Shown: positions 54,766 to 64,000 of the stretch, piece after piece
Numbering within the stretch: position 1 is the stretch's first letter
Layout: every line of letters begins with the position of its first letter
From: Chrysomallon squamiferum
Lineage: Eukaryota > Mollusca > Gastropoda > Neomphalida > Peltospiridae
Direction of reading: 5' to 3'
Length of the DNA stretch: 64,000 bases
Assembly: GCA_012295275.1 (NCBI GenBank)
Contig: CM022677.1
Location: 22,949,253-23,013,252 of the forward strand
The notes under the pieces: model-generated
The model's database searches: none
The model's input: only the letters and a program-made list of their open reading frames with translations
What the model was told of the DNA's origin: nothing
Translations under genes and position numbers: made by a program

Positions 54766-55724
54766 TTGTTGTTGTTGTTGTTGTTGTTTGTTGTTGTTGT
54801 TTGTTGTTGTTGTTGTTTTCTTTATTAACAAACATATATATTTCCTGTCCCATACAATTCAGGTCAGGTGATCTTTCTTGCTAACATAAATTTTTCTCAC
54901 TAAACTTCCCAGCTTGGCAAAGCTTCCCTCTTAAAGTCATTGGACATTTAGAGTTTGATGTGATGAATAAAAAGAAAGAATTTAAATTAAAAAAAGAATA
55001 ATAATCAAATCAAAATCTGATCAATGTTGCCTCTAAGCTATGGAGTAACTGTATTGGTGCCTCGCACATCAGAATATTGTGTCTCATTTTTATTTACAGA
55101 ATACAAATGTTTTGGTCACTGCATATTTTCGTTTTTGGTCAAAGCATCAAAAGTGGTTTGGAAAAATAGAATGTTGACTGGGAGGTTTAGCTGTCATGCC
55201 CAGTACATATAAACATTGATGAGATAAATAAATAAATAAATATATATATATATATATTAGAGCTTTAATCAGTCTAAATGAATGTTCTGCTATGGATTGT
55301 GATGGTTTGTCTGTCTGATGTAGAAGAAAAACACAAAACCATCGTAAAGCACTAACTATTATTGTTTTGTTGGGCTTTTTTTTTTGTGTGGTTTTCTGCT
55401 TCATAAATTAACCAGTTTCATATTATCAACCACTACTGTAACGCATAACACTTACAGGTTTCAAAAAAAAAAAAATAATAATAATAAACAAAACAATACC
55501 AAAAAAAAACAACAAAAAAACAATTAACACTTAAAGGTATTTTTACAATTTCATTACAAAGACACATTTACAAAAAGAAGATATTAATGGAAAAAAAATA
55601 TTAAAACGTTAATTACAATCAGAACGGTTCTTAATCTTGTGTCTAAACATTTTAGTCTAAGTGTTTTAGTCTAATGTTCTCAGCTGTTAAGAGAAAAATA
55701 TCAAATATGGCTCGTACGTCATAC

Positions 55725-55818
<94 letters not shown>

Positions 55819-55844
55819 ACAAACATTCGCTTTCTCTCATGAGT
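53204..55844. other. Convergent intergenic region between genes 8 and 9
   Basis: Both genes end here. It contains AATAAA at 53241 for gene 8, poly-A and ATT/TTG tracts, and no coding sequence that could be supported. Confidence 0.6.
55729..55813. repeat. (AG)n microsatellite at gene 9 3' end
   Basis: AG run starting about 30 bases beyond the gene 9 stop codon on the minus strand. Confidence 0.95.
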
Positions 55845-56871
55845 CTATGCCAAAATAACTGGATCTTCCTCTTCTAAAGTAATGGTGTCCAATTCTTCCG
55901 CGTTTGGCTTCTCTTTCAAGCCTCTGCTGTCAAACGTTCCCCCGCGGTTCTCACGACCGTTCCTCCACGCGACATCAGCTGGCATGCTCATAGCTGACCT
56001 ATCTAGCGTGGCTGAATCGGCAATCTCTTCTTGAAGACTTTGGTCATAGTCGACGAGTTTTAATTCTTGGTTCTTCTTTTCGTTAAACCTCCTTTTAATA
56101 AATAAATAAATAGTTTAGTATAAAATTAGAGTTCTGTTTACCCAGCCGTAATACTCTTTTATGGTTAAATGTGTGTGTGTGTGTGTGTGTGTGTGTGAAG
56201 TTAATTAGAAGTTATGGGGAATTTTCTATGAAAAGAAACCTTTCTGAAGCTGCTGTTGCTAGTTTGGCTTGTTTAATTTGTGGTTTTCACTGACGTCCGC
56301 GCTAACTTAATAAATATATATATATATGGAAAACAAAGGAGAGAGGATTCTGAAGAAAAACCCGCGTTGAGGAGATAAAAGAGAGTTTATATAACCCGCG
56401 AATGCCTTTTCACATACAAAGAGGTCACGGGGAAGAATCACTGAAAGTTTGGTCGCTCTGTTAAAGAGTTTGGCAGCAGGAATTATAAGAAACTTGTTTT
56501 CTTATCTATCTATCTATCTATCTATCTATATAGATATATTAAATACACGATAATAAAATACTGTCTAAATCTCAATTTATTTATACCTCTCATCTTGCCT
56601 CTAAATTCCTACAAACCTCGTCACAGATACAGTAAGCACTGACATTGTGACACATACATACATACATATATACATACATACACACACAAACACACATACA
56701 CGCATACATACATACATACACACATGAAGTAGATAAACATTTACCTGTACACTGTGTACGCCACAGAAGCGCTAACCAGTAACACGAATAATGAAATAAT
56801 AGCCAAAATGAGATGTAGCTGGTTATTGTCTGAAACTGCTGATTCAAAAAAGAAAAAGAAGACTACACTAT

Positions 56872-56970
<99 letters not shown>

Positions 56971-59234
56971 GTACATGACCAGTGTGTTAAGTGTATATTT
57001 ATTATTAAAAACATAACATGTTGTGTGTGTTTGTGTGTGTGTGTTAAGGAAATAACTGCTGACATATTCAAAAATTATATATCCTTCCTGATAATAAATA
57101 TTTCCTGTAACATATACATATACACAAACATACGGAACAAAAACAATGTATATCCGTACATACATACATACATAAAACAGCAATGTTAAAAGAAAGAAGA
57201 CCTTGACTAACGAACACATCTTTCACTGTCAATGAAAAAATTAAAATTTCACCACAGCTTCCTCCTGAACAGGTTTCTGTGAAATTAGTTTCACTGCTGC
57301 CATTACAGTCCACTGCCCCAGGGACTGGCTTAGTACACGTCCTCCTCAAAGTAACGTTACGCATACACAACCTGGTACAGTTACCAGTCACAAACACAAA
57401 CCAGGAGGCCCACGTCCCATCAGCTGAAAGTACTAGTAATAATTACAGTAAGTGTGATGATAGTAATAATTACAGTAAGTGTAATGGTAACAATAACAAT
57501 AAGTGTAATGTTAACAACAACAATAGTAAAGACGAACATACTAATTAAAATTAGAACAGTAAATATCTATATTATCCTAATAGTTCACTATGTTAATTAG
57601 TATTGATTTCAGACAAATTCTAATACAACTGTTAATTATCTGACCACAGTTTTAATGAATATTAACTGCTTATATACATATACACAAAGCAGTTCAGTAG
57701 AGTATACGTGTATTTATAAATGATTTGATCACGACAGTGTCACAGTTGAACTTACTGCAGTTGTCTCCCATACACTTCTCTGTCATAGTTTTCTGGTTTC
57801 TTCCTTGGCAGTGATTTCCTCCATGCTGTGGTTCTGGATTGTCACACTTTCTTTCAAATATCAGACTTCTCTTACACACTGCACTGCAAACACCAGCTTC
57901 AAGAACTGTCCAGTTTGACCATTGTCCATCCACTGCAAAAAGAAAAGATTACCAAAATCAGAAATTAAACAAAAAAACTGAAAAGTATTAATCATGCTCT
58001 TACTGTGTAGTTATATAAAATATAATATTGTATAATTATAGTGTAATTATATAAAATTTATTGTATAATTCTATAAAATATAATATTGTAGTTATAGATC
58101 AGTTCAGTATATAGTGTAGTACAGTGTCAGGTGATGTATAAAACTGTGTTTTATTTATAATGTAGAGTAATTTAGTTCAGTGACCTGATTTAAACTGAAA
58201 ACTACTGGTTAGAATCAAAGAAGCATACCAGGACACTGTACGTTCACTTCACAAACTTCTGTCAATATGTTCGTCTCTTCACCCTCACATGGTTTGCCAT
58301 TGAGCTGTGGTTTAGGATTAGTACACGTGCGGTTTAAAGTAACTCTACGTACACCAGACTCACACGTTACTGAACAGTCCCCGTTGTGTTGTACCCACGA
58401 ACTCCACGCACCGTCAACTACAACGTAAAATGAAATCAACGTCGCATGTTTGATTTGTTTTTTTCGTGTCTTTTAAAGATATACGATAACAACGTCTTTG
58501 GTCTCTTCACTGATTAAAATTAAACGAAACTTTTTAAAATTAATCTTCCATTACTGGTGTGTGTCAGTACAACATTTTGTTTGTGTTGTTTTTTCTTAGT
58601 GTGTTTGTCTCTGTGCCTGTTTGTGTGTGTGTGTTATATTTGCAATATAGTTAAACTTAGTTTTGTTTTACAATTCTTGCCCTTGGTTTACTCCACAATC
58701 TGTGTAATATAATATTACCTGGGCAGTGAACATGGAGATCGCATGTTTGTGTCTTTGTAATCAAATCTGAGCCTTCACATGATTTTCTTCCGTGCTTTTG
58801 TGACGGGTTCGTGCACGTTCGACTCAGTGTAATTTGTAGACTGCCAGGACCATCACATGTAACACTACAATCTCCTCTGTGTGTCTCTGACCAAGAACTC
58901 CAACCTTCGTGAACTGAAAACATCGTCAACAAACTGTCTTCATAAAGCACTGCATTAGCTGTCTGCACAGTTTGTTTTATTTAATTTACTTTGATGTAGT
59001 TCAGCAGTGTATAACAGTTTAGAGCAGTTTGCTGCATTACAGTGTACAGTCATGTAATTTAGTTCTGTATTGTGTTGTCTGATGTACTACAGGTTAATGT
59101 AATGTAGCGTAGCGTGCTGTATCATGGTGTAGCGTAACTTAGTCTACTTTAAAGACAGAAAAAACAATATATTAAAAAACACAAATAATAATAAAAAATA
59201 TATCTTAAATTTGAAATTAATAATAATAATAATG

Positions 59235-59282
<48 letters not shown>

Positions 59283-60582
59283 GTAATCAAACAAGCATAC
59301 CAGGACACTGTACGTTCACTTCACAAACTTCTGTCAATATGTTCCTCTCTTCACCCTCACATGGTTTGCCATTGAACTGTGGTTTAGGATTAGTACACGT
59401 GCGATCTAAAGTAACTCTACGTACACCAGACTCACACGTTACTGAACAATCTCCGTTGTGTTGTACCCACGAACTCCATGCACCGTCAACTACAACGCAA
59501 AATTGAAATAAACGCTTTCATATATGACTGTTATTTCATCACTTCCTTGTAATAGTGGTTCTGTGAAAATAGTTTCTCTGGTCTCTTAAACATGAGACGA
59601 AGTCGACGAACTTTATATTCACCTTCAAATATTCTTGTATATATTCTTGCAATATATATATTTATATATATACACAAAGGTTCATTAACATGGCTAGTTA
59701 CTGACTATATTTCACTTGGTATTGATGACTTCAAATATTTGAATAAATCATAAGTTAAACAGGATCAAAGCGTCTCTACGTTCTGCTGTTATCTTATCCA
59801 ACTTTCATGTTGCTGGTCTAACAGTGCAAGTGAGACAGTGTTTCACATTTCACTAATGGTTAATTCAAAGGACAGGACTATTTGTAACTCTAGAATAATA
59901 TTTTTGTTTTGACGTTCTAAATTTTACTAAAACAAATAAACAAACAAACAAAGAAACAGAGAATATAAGAAAGCAATGAGATTCTGGTTATAATCAGTCA
60001 AGGAAAATGATCGGATTCATATCCGTTTACTCAGTAATCTGTATCAGATAATATTACCTGAACAGACAACATGGAGATCGCATGTTTCTGTCATTGTACT
60101 CAAATCTGAGCCTTCACATGATTTTCCTCCATGCTTTGGTGACGGGTTCGTGCACGTTCGACTCAGTGTTATTTGTAGACTGCCAGGACCATCACACGTA
60201 ACACTACAATCTCCTCTGCGTGTCTCTGACCAGGAACTCCAACCTCCGTCAACTGAAAACATCGTCAGCAAACTGTCTGCATAACGCACTGCATTAGTTG
60301 TCTGCACAGTTTGTTTTATGTAATTTACTTTGATGTAGTTCAGCAGTGTACAACAGTTTAGAGCAGTTTGCTGCATTACAGTGTAGAGTCATGTAATTCA
60401 GTTCTGTGTTGTGTTGTTTGATGCACTACAGGTTAATGTAGTGTAGTGTAGCGTTCTGTGTCATAGTGTAACGTAACTTACTTAGTCTACTTTAAAGACA
60501 GAACAAACAATATATTAAAAAACACAAATAATAATAAAAAATATACATTCTCTTAAATTTGAAATTAATAATAATAATAATG

Positions 60583-60633
<51 letters not shown>

Positions 60634-63600
60634 CAATAATCAAACAAGCATACCAGGACACTGTACGTTTACTTCACAAACTTCTGTCAATATGTTCCTC
60701 TCTTCACCCTCACATGGTTTGCCATTGAACTGTGGTTTAGGATTAGTACACGTGCGGTTTAAAGTAACACTACGTACACCAGATTCACACGTTACTGAAC
60801 AATCTCCGTTGTGTTGTACCCATGAACTCCATGCACCGTCAACTACAACGTAAAATTGAAATAAACGCTTTCATATATGACTGTTATTTTCATCAGTTCC
60901 TTGTAATAGTGATTCTGTGAAAACAGTTTCTCTGGTCTCTTAAACATGAGACGAAGTCAACGAACTTTATATTCACCGTCAAATATTCTTGTATATATTT
61001 TTGCTGTATATATATTTATATATGTACACAAAGGTTCATTAATATGGCTAGTAACTGACTACATTCCACATGATATTGATGATTTCAAATATTTCAATAA
61101 ATCATAAGGTAAACAGGATCAAAGCGGCTCTACGTTCTGCTGTTATCTTATTCAACTCTCATGTTACTGGTCTAACAGTGCAAGTGAGACGGTGTTTGAC
61201 ATTTCACTAACGGTTAATTCAGAGAAGGACAGGACTGTTTGAACTCTAAATTTACTAAAACAAATAAAGAAACAAACAAATAAACAAAGAAAAAAAGAAA
61301 GCTACATCAAGTAATATTACCTGGGCAGTCAACATTGGGATCGCATGTTTGTGTCTTTGTACTCAAATCTGAGCCTTCACATGATTTTCCTCCATGCTTT
61401 GGTGACGGGTTCGTGCACGTTCGACTCAGTGTAATTTGAAGACTGCCAGGACCATCACATGTAACACTACAATCTCCTCTGTGTGTCTCTGACCAGGAAC
61501 TCCAACCTCCGTCAACTGAAACCATGGTGAAAACAAAAATAATAAAAAAAATAAACAAATAAATAAGCAAATAAATAAATAAACAAACAAACAAACAAAT
61601 AAATAAATAAATAATTAAATAAATAAACAAATAAATAAATAGACAAACAAACAAAAAATAAATAAATAAATAAAACAAATAAATAAATAACTAAATAAAT
61701 AAATATACAAGTAAATAAACAAACGAACAAAACGCAAACAAACAAATAAATAAATAAATAAATAAATAAATAAATATTTACCGGGGCAGGCGGGCTTGCT
61801 GCAGATTTCAATTAAAATACTGACTGGTTTCCCTCGACATCTGCGCCCTCCTCTGATGGGTGGAGGGTTATTGCACCGTCTGAGACGTCTGACACGACGT
61901 GTCCCATTTCCACACGTAGCACTGCACCTGACAACGTCGTTCACCTGCCAGCTACTCCAGTAACCGTGCACTGAAATAGATGTGTATGTGTCTTAGACAA
62001 TCAAATACAAATCATTAGTTTGATCGTTTCAAGTTAAAAACTACAATACAACAGAGAAATATAACATAAAATATATGTATGTATTTATTTATCTATATAC
62101 CATTATATGTATTTATGTGATTTGTATGTAATAATTTATGTATTTACGAAGCTATACACATATGTAATGTATATATTTCTTTGCTATCTATGTTATCTGT
62201 GTTTGTGTGTGTATATGTGTGTGTATATGTGTGTATGTGTATGTGTTTATATATATATATTTTATATATTTATATATTACTACAGACAGACCAAAAGACT
62301 GTACTGAAGTAAAGGTAGAATGGCGAGTTATAACGACGGCTGGTTTTCAAGTAGTGTATATGTACAAAGAAGTCTGACGGTTCTGGAGCAGATTTACCTC
62401 GATGTTTCTGTACGAACAGTTTTCCATCTGGCTTGCATCCACCGCAGAACCCACCGCATCGACCCATAAAGAACTGTCGAGTAGACATTTTCACTTTTTG
62501 ATAAGGACTTTTCCCAAATGGTTTCCAGGACGTCTATAAAACATGATACAAAATGTATTCCTTGCCGTTTTCTTTTCTTACTCTTTGTGTCCGTACTCTG
62601 CTGTTAGTTTTGTCTATTTTCAGGTGGACACTCAAGAAAAGAAATCAGCATTATATGTTTGCCTTATATGTATGCGTGAGAGCATAACTGATTCTTGTTC
62701 TGAGAATATGATTATAGAACACAGAAGCAGCCAGTTAGCGACTTGGTAATAAAGTAAAAATAGAAATAAATAAATAAGTATCGCTACCTTGTCAGCCAGA
62801 ATGAAGTTAGTGTATCTGAGATCAATGAAAAACGCGCCTACGACTCCACACCGATTTCTCTTCCCTTTCCGGTGAGCGACGAAACAATCTCTGGCTACGC
62901 CATAAGGAATGGGGGCACTTCCGGTGGTTTTCGCAAACGTTTGGTCATGGATTAGAATTTCCATCGTCTTAAAAAAACAAAGAAATGTCTGTGCTGAATT
63001 TATCTGCCTGCTGTATATTGACGTTCTGTATACGATCTACACTGTTAAAGTTGCCAAGTTCTGTGGTGTGGTATTTAATAAACAGTATATCGTGAAGTAT
63101 TGTATATTAGTACATAGTAAATATTAATAATATGCAGTGTATTGTTTAGTATCATAAATATATGGTATACTGTAATATGTTACAACCTAATAACACATGC
63201 AACATGCAGTGAGTTACTTAATATAGTGCAGTGCAGTGTAATGCAGTTAACGCAGTACATGCTAGTACAGTTGTTTTGCTGTAGTGTAATGAAGTATAGT
63301 TTGGTACATGTTATTCAATGTAATATATTGCGCAGTACTTTTTTGTAGTGCAGTATATTACAGGTAACACAGCTACGTAATTTGACCAGATTAAACACAA
63401 TGGTTTAGTGTAAAGTCTCTTTAATTTGGAGAGACTGAAATGTAGTGAAGCTTGGCGTAAGTTATTTCAACACAAAACTTTGTATTAGCATGGGAATATA
63501 ATCTAAAGATACGAATATTTAGTAGCAGTGTATCAATATATATATATATATATAAACGGTAATATCGTCAATGAACCATTTTGTAGATCTACTCGAAACT

Positions 63601-63899
63601 GTTAAAGTGGTGCTGTATATGCAACGTCATACTTACATCCATGAGTATGGCTATTTTTGTGTACACTGTTCTTGCAGGGCGAAATGGAAGCGGTCCTGGG
63701 GGTGGTTTGTCACAGTACAAATCTGGATGTTTCATGATGTTGGGATTGCTCAGTGTGATGAAGCTCTTTGGTGTGTTTCTCATGTTGTAACAGTAAATGA
63801 ACACGCTCTGATTATACATGAGCGGTGGGTACAGCTTGTACTCGCCGTCCTCTTCAATTCCTCTTCTTTCCTTTAAATCATTGCAGTCTTTAGGCTTGT
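55845..63899 (-). CDS. Gene 9: GON domain, nine TSP1 repeats, TM and acidic tail (5' end beyond window)
   Basis: Minus-strand exons: GON 63899-63637, 62967-62788, 62533-62398; TSP1 61970-61782, 61515-61321, 60842-60654, 60252-60058, 59489-59301, 58913-58719, 58417-58229, 57932-57756, 57423-57253; TM 56838-56745; tail 56091-55845. In-window coding closes in frame at 869 residues plus TAG. The GON domain shows [50 protein letters not shown] and a closing [13 protein letters not shown]. Repeats 2 to 7 are three copies of a two-exon pair ([12 protein letters not shown] or [12 protein letters not shown], then [11 protein letters not shown]). Repeats 8 and 9 ([18 protein letters not shown]) are the juxtamembrane subtype. 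The TM exon reads [20 protein letters not shown]. The 82-residue tail is acidic at its end ([10 protein letters not shown]). The first exon starts in phase 1 after ccacag, so a signal exon is expected to the right of the window. No metalloprotease domain is seen in the in-window part. Confidence 0.87.
56877..56969. repeat. (AG)n microsatellite in gene 9
   Basis: AG run just upstream of the gene 9 TM exon acceptor region. Confidence 0.95.
58200..61520 (-). repeat. Three tandem copies of a two-TSP1-exon unit in gene 9
   Basis: Exon pairs 61515/60842, 60252/59489 and 58913/58417 (exon starts) share coding and intron sequence, including blocks such as tctgctgttatcttat and the (ATT)n/(AAT)n tracts near 59.2 and 60.6 kb. 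Unit length is roughly 1.1-1.35 kb. Confidence 0.8.
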
Positions 63900-64000
63900 C
63901 TGTGGACGAGATATCAGCTTTGTAGTTAGGTATACACATATAAATTTGTCTGTTTAGAAAAGTGTGGCACTTAAGCAGACTGATTAAAACCATCCTTCAC

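Overview
This window is eukaryotic, AT-rich and full of microsatellites: long (CT/GA)n, (ATT)n, (TG)n and (AT)n tracts. It is most likely molluscan. The short inverted repeats near 6.2-7.7 kb carry a GGGRAATAACTCT-type core that I associate with molluscan dispersed repeats, and small phase-1 exons separated by short, repeat-filled introns would fit. The taxon is an inference. No RNA gene, CRISPR array or prokaryotic feature was seen.

Almost everything coding here belongs to one clustered family: secreted-entry, single-pass membrane proteins whose ectodomains are strings of thrombospondin type 1 (TSP1) repeats, in two genes preceded by a GON domain (the domain found at the C-terminus of some ADAMTS proteases). 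No protease domain is present in the parts seen. Each protein is built from a short signal-peptide exon (usually 52 nt) ending in phase 1, then one phase 1-1 exon per TSP1 repeat, then a transmembrane exon (phase 1 in, phase 2 out), then one final exon with a gene-specific cytoplasmic tail. Several exons are too short or too interrupted to show as long ORFs; they were found from splice sites and homology, and total coding lengths close in frame for each gene modelled as complete.

Layout. Minus strand, 0.5-20 kb: gene 1 (signal peptide plus start of a GON domain, running off the left edge), gene 2 (one TSP1, transmembrane segment, tail), gene 3 (15 TSP1 repeats, including an expanded array of two alternating exon types, alpha and beta, at 13.3-19.4 kb). 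Plus strand, 23-53 kb: genes 4 (A1), 5 (B1), 6 (A2), 7 (B2) and 8 (C). A1-B1 and A2-B2 are two copies of a tandem segmental duplication of about 13 kb. Its junction near 36.115 kb leaves a stranded copy of the C signal exon. A2 and B1 carry clear exon-scale deletions, while B2 keeps a doubled three-repeat module. Minus strand, 55.8-63.9 kb: gene 9 (GON domain, nine TSP1 repeats, transmembrane segment, tail), whose signal exon lies beyond the right edge. A decayed Tc1/mariner-like transposase lies between A and B in both copies.

How the genes work together is not known. The shared ectodomain grammar, unlike cytoplasmic tails (kinase-site-rich, NPxF-like, acidic), uneven repeat number and recent duplications look like a rapidly reshaped surface-receptor or adhesion family. 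That is inference from structure only.
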